Shown piece by piece: positions 33,221 through 41,945 of a stretch of 64,000 nucleotides of DNA. The translations under genes were made by a program, and so were the position numbers. The notes beneath the pieces were generated by a model. The model was given only the letters and a program-made list of their open reading frames with translations, did not search any database and was not told where the DNA came from. Positions within the stretch are counted from its first letter, which is position 1, and every line of letters starts with the position of its first letter. Source of the DNA: Acidimicrobiia bacterium (GTDB lineage: Bacteria; Actinomycetota; Acidimicrobiia; Acidimicrobiales; CAIXPF01); assembly GCA_947476745.1 (NCBI GenBank), contig CANJRG010000008.1, positions 109,468 to 173,467 of the forward strand, in the 5' to 3' direction.

Positions 33221-35602
33221 GTGTTGTCGCCGTACCGGGTCCTGGACCTGACCGATCACCGGGGTCAGCTGGCCGGTGCCCTACTCGCCGCCCTCGGCGC
33301 CGAGGTCATTGCGGTAGAGCCGCCGGAGGGTTCGCCGTCACGGCGACGGGGCCCCTTCCACGGTGATCTGTCCCTGTCGTGGTGGGCCCACAACCGGGCC
33401 AAACGCTCGGTCGTGGTCGACTCCCTCGATGGGCCGGCGTTCGAGCTGCTCGTCCGCGGTGCCGACATCCTGATCGACAACGCACCGGGCGGCCCCGACC
33501 CGGTGTGGCTGGCCCGGGTCAACCCGCAGCTCGTGCACGTCACCGTGTCGCCGTTCGGGCTCGACGGGCCCAAGGCCGACTGGCCGGCGTCGGATCTGAC
33601 CGTGCTGGCCTCGGCCTGTCAGCTCGCCGTCACCGGCGACGCTGACCGCCCACCGGTGCGCACCGCGGTCCCCCAGGCATGGATGCATGCCGGCGCCGAG
33701 GCGGCCTGCGCCGCCCTACTGGCGTTGCACCAGCGACTGCGCAGCGACGTCGGGCAGCGCGTCGACGTGTCGGCGCAGCTCGCCACCATGATGGCCGCGG
33801 TTCCCGCCACCATCTTCGCCCCCAACGGGGCCGCCGACGTGCAGCGCATGGGCGGCGGCATCCGCACCGGGTTCCGCAACCTGCGCTTCGTGTACCCCGC
33901 CGCCGACGGCTACGTGTCGATCATGCACAACTTCAGCGCGGCGAGCGGCCCGTACACCGTGCGGTTGATGCACTGGACCCACGACGAGGGCCACTGCGAC
34001 GCCGCCATGCGCGACGTCGATTGGCTGCACTACGGCGAGGCGCTGGTCACCGGGGCGGCCAGCGACGAGCACTTCGACGAGGCCAAGGCCGCCGTGGCGG
34101 CCCTGACCGGCTCCAAGACCAAGGCCGAGCTGTTCGCCGAGGCCCGGCGGCGGCCCCTGCTGCTGGCCCCGGTGCTGCGGGTCGACGAGCTGCTCGACAG
34201 CGAGCAACTCGCCGCCCGCGACTACTGGGACCAGGTCGAGGACCCAGACCTGGGTTCGGTGCGCGCGCCGGGCCACTTCGTGCACAGCCCGCAGTGGCCG
34301 GCCCCGGCCCTCGGCGGCGCGCCGAGGCTCGGAGCCGACACCGACACCGTGCTGGCAGGCCCGCAGCGTTCGCCGGCGCCGAGCAGGCCCGATGCCGACC
34401 ATCCGGCCCGGCCGCTCGACGGGGTCAAGGTCCTCGACCTGTCCTGGGTGTACGCCGGGCCGCTGGCCACCCGGATGCTGGCCGATTTCGGGGCCACCGT
34501 GGTGAAGGTCGAGTCGCCGAACCGGCCCGACTCGACCCGCGGTTCCGGCCCGTACTTCCCCGGCGATCTCGGCCCCGAGGGTTCGATCCAGTTCAACCAC
34601 TTCAATGCCGGCAAGCTCGGGCTGGCCCTCGACCTGGCCACCGAGGCCGGCCGGACGGTGCTCGCCGACCTGGTGCGCTGGGCCGATGTCGTCGTCGACT
34701 CGTTCACCCCGGGGGTGATGGCGGGCTGGGGGTTCGGCCACGACCGCCTGGTGGAGCTCAACTCACAGGTGGTGGCGATCAGCACCTCGCTGATGGGAGC
34801 CACCGGGCCGCTGGCCACCTTCGCCGGGTTCGGCAACCTGGCCGGTGCGGTGACCGGCTTCTACGACCTGACCGGCTGGGCGGACCGGGCACCGACCGGA
34901 CCGTTCCTGGCCTACACCGACTACCTGGCCCCGCGCTTCCTCGCCGCCACGGTCCTTGCCGCGCTCGACCATCGCCGCCGTACCGGCTCGCCGGTGACCG
35001 TCGATCTGGCCCAGCAGGAGTGCGCCATCTGGTTCCTCGCCCCGGCGGTGCTGGAGTGGACGGTGTCGGGCAACCTGCTGACCCGCGCGGGCAATACCGA
35101 TCGGTATGTGGCGCCGCACGGGGTGTACCCGACGGCCGGCGACGACGCCTGGCTGGCCGTGGCCTGCGAGACCGACGAGCAGTGGACGGCGCTGTGCACC
35201 GAGCTCGACCGGCCCGACTGGGCGGTCTGGCCGGTCGCCACCCGGCTGGCCCGGGCGACCGAGATCGACGCCGCCGTCACCGCCTGGTCGGCCGGACTCG
35301 ACGGGGAGGTGGCCCAGGCCGGCCTGATCGGCGCCGGGATCGCCGCCCACATCGTGCAGAACTCATCGGGCTGCGTCGTCGACCCACAGCTGGTGCACCG
35401 CGACCATTTCCGCCGGGTACCGCATCCCAAGCACGGCAGCGTCGTCGTCGAGGGCCCCCGGGCCGCGCTGTGCGCCACCCCCGGCCGGGTCGAACGTGCC
35501 GCCCCGATGGTCGGCGAACACGCCGGGCACGTGCTGGCGGGCCTGCTCGGCTACGACGCCGACACCGTGGCCGACCTGGTCGTGGCCGGAGCGCTGGGCT
35601 GA
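33221..35602 (+). CDS. double-domain CaiB/BaiF (class III) CoA-transferase
   Basis: A 793-residue protein made of two class III CoA-transferase units in tandem (about 1-390 and 400-793). Each begins with the family pattern: VLDLTDHRGQLAGALLAALGAEVIAVE and VLDLSWVYAGPLATRMLADFGATVVKVE. The catalytic aspartate position is D567 in the second unit (YTDYLAP) but W154 in the first (QAWMHAG), so only the second half should form the aspartyl-CoA intermediate. These enzymes act as interlocked dimers, so the fusion may mimic a dimer with one working site. Start GTG 33221. Substrate unknown. Confidence 0.85.
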   Translation: MLSPYRVLDLTDHRGQLAGALLAALGAEVIAVEPPEGSPSRRRGPFHGDLSLSWWAHNRAKRSVVVDSLDGPAFELLVRGADILIDNAPGGPDPVWLARVNPQLVHVTVSPFGLDGPKADWPASDLTVLASACQLAVTGDADRPPVRTAVPQAWMHAGAEAACAALLALHQRLRSDVGQRVDVSAQLATMMAAVPATIFAPNGAADVQRMGGGIRTGFRNLRFVYPAADGYVSIMHNFSAASGPYTVRLMHWTHDEGHCDAAMRDVDWLHYGEALVTGAASDEHFDEAKAAVAALTGSKTKAELFAEARRRPLLLAPVLRVDELLDSEQLAARDYWDQVEDPDLGSVRAPGHFVHSPQWPAPALGGAPRLGADTDTVLAGPQRSPAPSRPDADHPARPLDGVKVLDLSWVYAGPLATRMLADFGATVVKVESPNRPDSTRGSGPYFPGDLGPEGSIQFNHFNAGKLGLALDLATEAGRTVLADLVRWADVVVDSFTPGVMAGWGFGHDRLVELNSQVVAISTSLMGATGPLATFAGFGNLAGAVTGFYDLTGWADRAPTGPFLAYTDYLAPRFLAATVLAALDHRRRTGSPVTVDLAQQECAIWFLAPAVLEWTVSGNLLTRAGNTDRYVAPHGVYPTAGDDAWLAVACETDEQWTALCTELDRPDWAVWPVATRLARATEIDAAVTAWSAGLDGEVAQAGLIGAGIAAHIVQNSSGCVVDPQLVHRDHFRRVPHPKHGSVVVEGPRAALCATPGRVERAAPMVGEHAGHVLAGLLGYDADTVADLVVAGALG

Positions 35603-35639
35603 GCGCACCCCCGCCACGACGTCCACAGCGGGCGGACGG

Positions 35640-37364
35640 TCACCCCGAGGCCGCCTTGCGGCTGATCACCGCGGCGAAACGCTGGGCGGCCACCCCGAAG
35701 TCGACCACGCCCCACCCCGACGCCGGGTCGTAACCCGGCGCCGCGGTGCAGCAACCGACTCCGTGCACGTCGTTGCTGCCGGACACGATGTCGATGAAGT
35801 GGGTGCCCGCGAGGGACTTGCCGGCACGCTCCATGGCGTACAGCGCCGGGTTCAACGCGCCCAGCCGCCGGGGCCGTCCGTCGGGTCCGGCCATGCTCTG
35901 CATGATCACCGCCAACCCGCCGGCCACCCCGGGCGCCGTCGCCGACGTGCCGCCGTTGACCTGCCAGGTGCACCGGTCGGCCAGATCGCAGGTGGGGATG
36001 GCGCCGAGATCGGCCGGGTTGGCCAAGAACGCCACGTCGGGGACGATCCGCTTGCCCTCGACCGGGATGTCGGCCTGCCACGCCGGCCGGGGCACGCGGC
36101 TGGTCCGACCGCCGCCGCCACCGACCCCGTTGGCGCCCCACACCACCTCGCCGGTGATCTCACCGGCGTTGCTGACCAGCGTGGTGCCACCGACCCCGAG
36201 CACCCACGGCGAGGACGCCGGGTACTGCACGGACTCGGCGAGGTCGTCGGGGGCGCAGGCCGACGAGCCGAAGTCGCCGCTCGAGGCGATGACCGTCGTG
36301 CCCATGAGCGCCGCGCCCATCAACAGCCGCTCGGCGCCCGCGATCTCGGCATCGGTCACCTGCGGCTCGCAGAAGCCCAGGCTGAGCGACACCACCTGGG
36401 GCACGCTCCCGGCAGGCTCCGAACCGGCTCGGGTCAGCGCCGCGGCGAGGCCGACCGCGACCGGGGCGTAGGGGTTCACCTGGAAGACGTCGATCCCGTC
36501 GAGACCGGGAGCCATCAGGCTGGCCGCGGCGATGTCGAGGGTCGACTCGGTGGCCTTGGAGGCGAAGGCCTCCGGGCTCGACGCGTCGGCGCCGACCACC
36601 GTCACCGGGGCGACCCGGAAGGGGCGGCACGCGGCCATCAGTTGCAGCGCCTTCTGCGAGGTCGGCGACACCTCGACCATGGCCATCCGCACCCCCTTGC
36701 CGGTCGAGCCCGCCTCGAGGAGCGGGTCGAGCCCGTAGTGGCTGTGCAGCCGGCCCCCCAACCCCTTCGAGGGCGGACAGGCGGGATCGGCCGGAGGGGT
36801 CGCGCCGGGGGCGGGAACCGGACCGGTGGTGTCCGCGTCGAGGAGCATGGTCAGCCCGATGACCTCGCTCACGTCACCGGCCAGCTTCTTGGGCACCTTC
36901 AGCGCACGCTCCGGCATGGCCAGCGAGCCGGACGTGCCCAGCGGCACCTGCACCACCCGGGTGCCGAAGAACTTCGCCGCATCCGCGGCGCGCATCGAGC
37001 CCACCAGCAGGCCGGCCGTCGGATCGGCGGCGCCGGTGAAACCGGCGCCCTACAACGTGGCCAGCACCGAGGACACCCGCTCGGCGGGGGCACCGAAGCC
37101 CGCAACGACCTGCTCGGGTGTGAGCCACTCGAGGTAGTCGGGATCGCTCGGCGTGCTGCGCCGCAACGCCTCCTCGGCGAGGCGGGCATCATCACGGCGC
37201 AGGCCCACGATCAGCGGCAGGACGAGGTCGTCCGCAGCCGCCGGCGAGCTCGAACCCGACCCGCAGCCCACTACGACCGTCGCCGCGAGCGCCGACACCA
37301 GCAGCACAACGAACGAAGCACCGCGCCGACGACCCCGCCGCGCCGACAGCACCCTCGAGACCAT
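35640..37364 (-). pseudogene. S53 (sedolisin/kumamolisin) protease gene with in-frame TAG
   Basis: One continuous frame runs from ATG 37364 to the stop at 35640, broken only by TAG at 37050-37052 after 104 codons. Before it: a lipoprotein-like signal (VVLLVSALAATVVVGC) and the propeptide motif SDPDYLEWLTPEQVVAGFGAPAERV. After it: the rest of the propeptide and a full catalytic domain with ESTLD (Glu and Asp), SGDFGSSAC (oxyanion Asp), GGTSATAPG (Ser) and the calcium site DIVSG...GYDPASGWG. All catalytic residues survive, so the stop is recent, a sequencing error, or read through. The downstream part alone would lack signal and ribosome-binding site. Confidence 0.8.
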
Positions 37365-37382
37365 CGGGGGATTCTCGCAGAT

Positions 37383-37494
37383 CCGCAGCCGTACCCCTAC
37401 CGGCCGCTCCGCAGCCGCACCCCTACCGGCCGCTCCGCAGCCGCACCCCTACCGGCCGCTCCGCAGCCGCACCCCTACCGGCCGCTCCGCAGCC
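37383..37494. repeat. 26-bp tandem repeat over the glycosylase stop
   Basis: Copies start at 37383, 37409, 37435, 37461 and 37487, exactly 26 bp apart; the last is partial. The core is CCGCAGCCGCACCCCTACCG. The stop codon of the Fpg/Nei gene (37475-37477) lies inside the fourth copy, and the array fills the gap to the S53 protease gene. Confidence 0.95.
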
Positions 37495-38380
37495 CCTCCC
37501 ACTCCTCGATGGAACGGGGCCATTCGTCGCGTAGCAGGCGGGACAGCGAGCGGTCGGCGAGCACCTTGCCGCCCACCTGACACGTGGCGCAGTAGTTGAT
37601 CTCGTTGTCGGCGTGCACGATGCGCTGCACCGGGTCCCCGCACCGCGGGCACGGCAGGCGGTACCGGCCGTGCACCGCCATGTCGGGACGGAACGCCGTC
37701 ACCTTCTCGGGGAAGCCGTCACCGGCCTCGGCCCGCAGGCGTTCGGTCCAGACCTCCAGGGTGTCCCGTACCGCGCGGTACAGCCGCTCGGTCTCGGCGG
37801 CATCGAGCTGCCCGGTGCGTTTGGTTGGCGACAGCTGCGCCGCCCACAGGATCTCGTCGGAGTAGGCGTTGCCGATACCGGAGAACGCCGTCGGGTCGGT
37901 CAGTGCCCGCTTGAGGGTCCGGTTCGTCGAGGCCAGCTGGTGGCCGAACTCCTCGAGGCTCATGGTCAGCGGCTCAATCCCGCCCCGATCGTGCTCGGCC
38001 AGCAGTGCGGCCTCGCCACGGACCGTCCACAGCGACGCCCGCTTCTTGGTTCCCGCCTCGGTCAGGGTCAACGTGCCGTCCTCGAACCGGAACGCCGCCA
38101 GGCCGACCTTGGCGGGGACCGGCGCGGCAGGCTTGCGCCATTGCAGCCGGCCCGCCACCATCAGGTGCAGCACCACGAACAGCTCGTCGGGAAACGCGAA
38201 GACCAGCCGCTTGCCCAGCCGGCGCAGCCCGATGACCGGTTGGCCGTGCACCGCGGTGAGCGGAGGGTCGTAGCTGCGCAGCAGCGAGATGCCCCGGACG
38301 TCGACCTGTTGCAGCACCTTGCCCCCCACCCGCCGCTCGAGGGCCTCGAGGTACACCACGACGTCGGGCAGCTCGGGCAC
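37475..38380 (-). CDS. Fpg/Nei family DNA glycosylase
   Basis: A 301-residue base-excision repair enzyme. The N-terminus PELPDVVVYLEALE supplies the catalytic proline and glutamate after Met removal, which fixes the start at GTG 38380 although the frame is open for 52 more codons. The helix-two-turn-helix is TAFSGIGNAYSDEILW. The C-terminal zinc finger is CPRCG...NYCATCQ; where Fpg has G-R-x-T/S before the third cysteine, this has DNEIN, so the arginine that contacts the flipped base phosphate is absent. Substrate range may differ from classical MutM. It begins one base after the pncA stop, so the two are coupled. Confidence 0.85.
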   Translation of the reverse strand: MPELPDVVVYLEALERRVGGKVLQQVDVRGISLLRSYDPPLTAVHGQPVIGLRRLGKRLVFAFPDELFVVLHLMVAGRLQWRKPAAPVPAKVGLAAFRFEDGTLTLTEAGTKKRASLWTVRGEAALLAEHDRGGIEPLTMSLEEFGHQLASTNRTLKRALTDPTAFSGIGNAYSDEILWAAQLSPTKRTGQLDAAETERLYRAVRDTLEVWTERLRAEAGDGFPEKVTAFRPDMAVHGRYRLPCPRCGDPVQRIVHADNEINYCATCQVGGKVLADRSLSRLLRDEWPRSIEEWEGLRSGR

Positions 38381-38381
38381 C

Positions 38382-38966
38382 TCAGCGCACCTCGACGCCC
38401 GCCGCTTCCATGGCGGCGAAGGCGGCCTGCTCGTCACCCGGCTGCAGGTTGACCGAGGCCGTGGCGGCACGCAGCACCACCACCTCGAACCCGGCGGCCC
38501 GGGCATCGAGAGCGGAGTCGTGCACGCAGTAGTCACCGGCGATGCCGACCAGCACCACGGCCTGCACGTCCCGCGCCCGCAGCAGCGCAGCGAGGCCGGT
38601 GGAGCGCTGCTCGCCCGACTGCGGGTCGCGCAGGGTGAACGCCGAGTAGCCGTCCTCCCCGCCGGTTCCCTTGCGGATCACGTCACCGTCGACCACCAGG
38701 TCGGGGTGGAACTCGGCACCCCAGCTGTGACGGACGCAATGAACCGGCCACACCCCGCCCATCTCGGCAAAGTGCGGGGTGTGCGGCGGATGCCAGTCGG
38801 TGGTGTAGACGATCTCCGCCCCGGCCGCCCGGGCCGCGGCGACCTCGACGTTGACCCGCGCCACCACCACCTCACCGCCGCTGACGTACAGGCTGCCTGC
38901 GGAGTCCGCGAAGTCGTTCTGCACATCGACCACCAGCAACGCCGTTCCCAGGCCGTAGTGCACCAT
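38382..38966 (-). CDS. pncA: nicotinamidase (isochorismatase family)
   Basis: Hydrolyses nicotinamide to nicotinic acid for NAD salvage. The 194-residue protein shows the Asp-Lys-Cys triad: D14 in VVDVQNDF, K98 in IRKGTG and C146 in GDYCVHDS, with metal ligands D56 and H58 in TTDWHPPH. The VGIAGDYCV pattern and HCVRHSWGAEFH region are those of nicotinamidases rather than isochorismatases. It lies 61 bp downstream of purN on the same strand and may be read from the pur transcript. Confidence 0.9.
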   Translation of the reverse strand: MVHYGLGTALLVVDVQNDFADSAGSLYVSGGEVVVARVNVEVAAARAAGAEIVYTTDWHPPHTPHFAEMGGVWPVHCVRHSWGAEFHPDLVVDGDVIRKGTGGEDGYSAFTLRDPQSGEQRSTGLAALLRARDVQAVVLVGIAGDYCVHDSALDARAAGFEVVVLRAATASVNLQPGDEQAAFAAMEAAGVEVR

Positions 38967-39027
38967 CGGGCGAGGCTACCTCCGCCAGGTTCGCACCGAC
39001 CGGGCGGACCCGTCGGCCCAGGCCCGG

Positions 39028-39660
39028 TTACGGCCGGGCGAGCAGCTCGTCGAGCAGGCCCCGAACGGTGGCGACGAGCAGCCGGTGCTCCCCGGCGTGG
39101 ACCCGTTCGGTGAGCGACTCGAGGGTGTCGCCGGGCTCGATGGGGACCGTCACCGTGGCCAGTACCGGCCCGTTGTCGACGCCCTCGTCGGCAACGAGAT
39201 GCACCATCACCCCGGTCTCGGTGATCTTGCCCTCCCGATAGGCGTCGAAGGCGTCCTGCAGCGCATGGGCGCCGGGGAAGGTGCCGGGCAGGGCCGGGTG
39301 CAGGTTCACCACCCGATCGGGGAAACGGTCGAGGAAGGCCGAGGACAACAGGTGCATCCACCCGGCCAGCACCACGTAGTCGGGCCGGTGGGCGGCCACC
39401 ACGTCAGCCACGTGGGCATCGAAGTCACGACGGGTCCGACCGGCGTCGGTGAAGGACTTCAACGAGACGACCTCGGTGGCGACCCCGCGCGCTGCGGCCC
39501 GCTCCAGCGCATAGGCCTGGCGCCGGTTGCTCACCACCGCCACCACCGGCAGCCCATCGTCGAGCAAGGCCTGCAGGTTCGACCCGCTGCCGGACACCAG
39601 CACGACCAGGCGGCCTGCGGGAACGCCAGGGCCGGTGGCCGAACCGCCGGCCTCGGTCAT
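39028..39660 (-). CDS. purN: phosphoribosylglycinamide formyltransferase
   Basis: Transfers a formyl group from 10-formyl-THF to GAR, step 3 of purine synthesis. The 210-residue product has VVLVSGSGSNLQALL for phosphate binding and the catalytic pattern NLHPALPGTFPG with DEGVDNGPV supplying the Asn-His-Asp set. A lysine-poor N-terminal extension of about 15 residues precedes the fold. The ATG at 39660 overlaps the purM stop as ATGA. It is the last pur gene of the run. Confidence 0.93.
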   Translation of the reverse strand: MTEAGGSATGPGVPAGRLVVLVSGSGSNLQALLDDGLPVVAVVSNRRQAYALERAAARGVATEVVSLKSFTDAGRTRRDFDAHVADVVAAHRPDYVVLAGWMHLLSSAFLDRFPDRVVNLHPALPGTFPGAHALQDAFDAYREGKITETGVMVHLVADEGVDNGPVLATVTVPIEPGDTLESLTERVHAGEHRLLVATVRGLLDELLARP

Positions 39661-40688
39661 ACCAGCAGCACGGCGTCGCCGGAGGCCGGTCGGGCCACCA
39701 GCTCACCCACCGGGAACGCCCCCGTCGGAGGCGTGCCACCGATGCCGACCATACCGATGCCCATGTTGAAGGTCCGGTACGCCTCGGGCACGGACAGCCG
39801 GCCCCAGTCGACCAGCTGGGCGAACAGCTCCGGCACGGTCCACGAGGCCAGATCGATGCGGGCACTGACCGTGTCCGGCAGCACCCGGGCCACGTTGTCG
39901 ATCAGGCCACCGCCGGTGATGTGGGCCAGGCCCAACGCATCGGTGCCGTCCAGGACGTCGAGATAGCAACGGTGCGGCGCCAGCAGGGCGTCGACGAAGG
40001 CCGCGTCGAGCTGCCGTCCGTCGATGAGATGCCGGATCATCGAATACCCGTTGGTATGGGGCCCACTCGAGGGCAACGCCCACAACGGCGTACCCGGCGC
40101 CATCTCCGCCAGACGGGGCAGCACCGCGTCACGATCGACCATGCCCACGATGGTGCCGGCCACATCGACCGCGCCCTCGACGTAGACGCCGGGCATCTCG
40201 GCCGTCTCGCCGCCGAGTACCGCACAGCCCACTGCGGCGCAGGCCTCGGCGATACCGGTGACGATCTCGACGATCACCTCCGAGCGCAACCGCGCCGTGG
40301 CCACGTAGTCCAGGAAGAACAGCGGCCGGGCGCCCTGCACCAGGATGTCGTTGACGCAGTGGTTCACCAGGTCGTGGCCGATGCCCCGCCAGCGTTCGTG
40401 CTGCGCAGCCAGCTTCACCTTGGTGCCGACCCCGTCGGTGGAGGCCACCAGCACCGGCTTGCCGGGCCAGTTCTCCACCGAGAACAGGCCACCGAAGCTC
40501 CCGACGTCGGACAGCACCCGCGGCGTGTACGTGGCGCGCACCGCAGCTGCCATGCCGGCCACTGCGGCGGTGGCGGCGTCGATGTCGACCCCGGCGTCCT
40601 TGTACGTGACCGACGTGGTCACCGAGCCGCGAGCCGGGTCGATCGGATCCGAACCGGGCGCTGACGGTGCAGGGTCTCGAGTGGTCAC
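39657..40688 (-). CDS. purM: phosphoribosylformylglycinamidine cyclo-ligase (AIRS)
   Basis: Closes the imidazole ring of AIR, step 5. The 343-residue protein begins with YKDAGVDIDAATAAV, has the ATP/FGAM site STDGVGTKVKLA and VNDILVQGARPLFFLDY, and ITGGGLIDNVARVLP near the C-terminus, all typical of AIR synthase. A 25-residue low-complexity N-terminal tail precedes the fold. The start GTG at 40688 overlaps the purD stop as GTGA. Confidence 0.94.
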   Translation of the reverse strand: MTTRDPAPSAPGSDPIDPARGSVTTSVTYKDAGVDIDAATAAVAGMAAAVRATYTPRVLSDVGSFGGLFSVENWPGKPVLVASTDGVGTKVKLAAQHERWRGIGHDLVNHCVNDILVQGARPLFFLDYVATARLRSEVIVEIVTGIAEACAAVGCAVLGGETAEMPGVYVEGAVDVAGTIVGMVDRDAVLPRLAEMAPGTPLWALPSSGPHTNGYSMIRHLIDGRQLDAAFVDALLAPHRCYLDVLDGTDALGLAHITGGGLIDNVARVLPDTVSARIDLASWTVPELFAQLVDWGRLSVPEAYRTFNMGIGMVGIGGTPPTGAFPVGELVARPASGDAVLLV

Positions 40689-41941
40689 GTTGCCTCCGGG
40701 ATCGTGCGGCCGATGTCGTGACGGAACTGGGCGCCGGCGAAGGAGATGGCGGCCACGCCGGCATAGGCCCGGGCCACCGCGGCGTCGAGGTCGGCTCCGA
40801 CCCCGGTGACCGCCAAGACCCGGCCACCGGCGGTGCGTGGCCCGTCGGGCGACTCGGCCGTGCCGGCATGGAACACGGTGCAGCCGGCCGCGGTCGCCGC
40901 CTCGATGCCGGTGATGAGATCGCCTTTGCGCGGTTGGTCGGGGTAGCCGGCGGCGGCCATCACCACGGTGGCGGCGGCCCCCGGTTCCCAGGACAGGGTC
41001 AGCTCGCCGAGCCGGCCCTGCACCGCGGCCAGGAAGACCTCCGCGGGGTCCTCGGCGAGCAGCGGCAGGATCACCTGGGCCTCGGGGTCACCCAGACGGC
41101 AGTTGTACTCGAGGACCCGGGGACCGGCGTCGGTGAGCATCAGCCCGGCGTAGAGCACCCCGATATACGGCGTGCCCCGGTCAGCCATACCGTGAAGTAT
41201 GGGAGCGATGGCGGTGTCGCCGACGGAGGCGAGCAGCTCGTCACCGAGCGTCGGGGCGGGCGCAAAGGCCCCCATCCCGCCGGTGTTGGGGCCGAGATCG
41301 CCGTCGCCGAGGCGCTTGTGGTCCTGCGCCGGGACCAGCAGCCGATACTCGGTTCCGGAGCAGACCGCCAGGACGGAGACCTCCCGACCGACCAGGCGTT
41401 CCTCCAGGACGACCTCGTCGGCCGCCGAGCCGAACGCGCGCTCCACGAACATCAGGCGCAGCGCGGCCTCGGCCCCGGCCCGGTCCTCGGGCACGATCAC
41501 GCCCTTACCGGCCGCCAGGCCACTGGCCTTGACCACCGGCGCCGTGTCGAACCGGTCGAGCACGGCCAACCCTTCCTCGAGGCTGGTCACCGTCACCGAC
41601 GCCGCGGTCGCCACGCCCCAGCGGACCATGGCCTCCTTGGAGAAGGCCTTGGAACCCTCCAGCGCCGCGCACGCCGCGACCGGCCCGAACGCCGCGATGC
41701 CGACGGCGGCGAGGGCGTCGACCAGCCCGGCCACCAGCGGCGCCTCGGGCCCCACCACGACCAGCTCGATGTCGCCCTCGCGGGCCAGACGGACCAGCCC
41801 GTTGAGATCGTCCGTAGCGATCGGGATGTTTCCCGGCGTCCCGGCGTTACCGGGCGCGCACCACACGCGATGGCCGTGACGGCTCAGGCTCCAGGCCAGG
41901 GCGTGCTCACGCCCCCCGCCTCCGACAACGAGAACTCGCAT
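40685..41941 (-). CDS. purD: phosphoribosylamine-glycine ligase (GARS)
   Basis: ATP-grasp enzyme of step 2. The 418-residue product starts MRVLVVGGGGREHALAW, has the ATP-grasp loop VVKASGLAAGKGV, and the metal-binding motif EYNCRLGDPEAQ (usually EFNCRFGDPE). It follows purF by 4 bp, and its GTGA overlap with purM implies coupled translation. Confidence 0.95.
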   Translation of the reverse strand: MRVLVVGGGGREHALAWSLSRHGHRVWCAPGNAGTPGNIPIATDDLNGLVRLAREGDIELVVVGPEAPLVAGLVDALAAVGIAAFGPVAACAALEGSKAFSKEAMVRWGVATAASVTVTSLEEGLAVLDRFDTAPVVKASGLAAGKGVIVPEDRAGAEAALRLMFVERAFGSAADEVVLEERLVGREVSVLAVCSGTEYRLLVPAQDHKRLGDGDLGPNTGGMGAFAPAPTLGDELLASVGDTAIAPILHGMADRGTPYIGVLYAGLMLTDAGPRVLEYNCRLGDPEAQVILPLLAEDPAEVFLAAVQGRLGELTLSWEPGAAATVVMAAAGYPDQPRKGDLITGIEAATAAGCTVFHAGTAESPDGPRTAGGRVLAVTGVGADLDAAVARAYAGVAAISFAGAQFRHDIGRTIPEAT

Positions 41942-41945
41942 CCGC

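Noticed and set aside
35640..37004. Independent intracellular protease starting downstream of the TAG
   Set aside because: It would start within the propeptide without signal peptide or ribosome-binding site; a broken single gene is simpler.
37383..37494. Possible CRISPR array
   Set aside because: Units are directly adjacent with no spacers and no cas genes are near; it is a plain tandem repeat.
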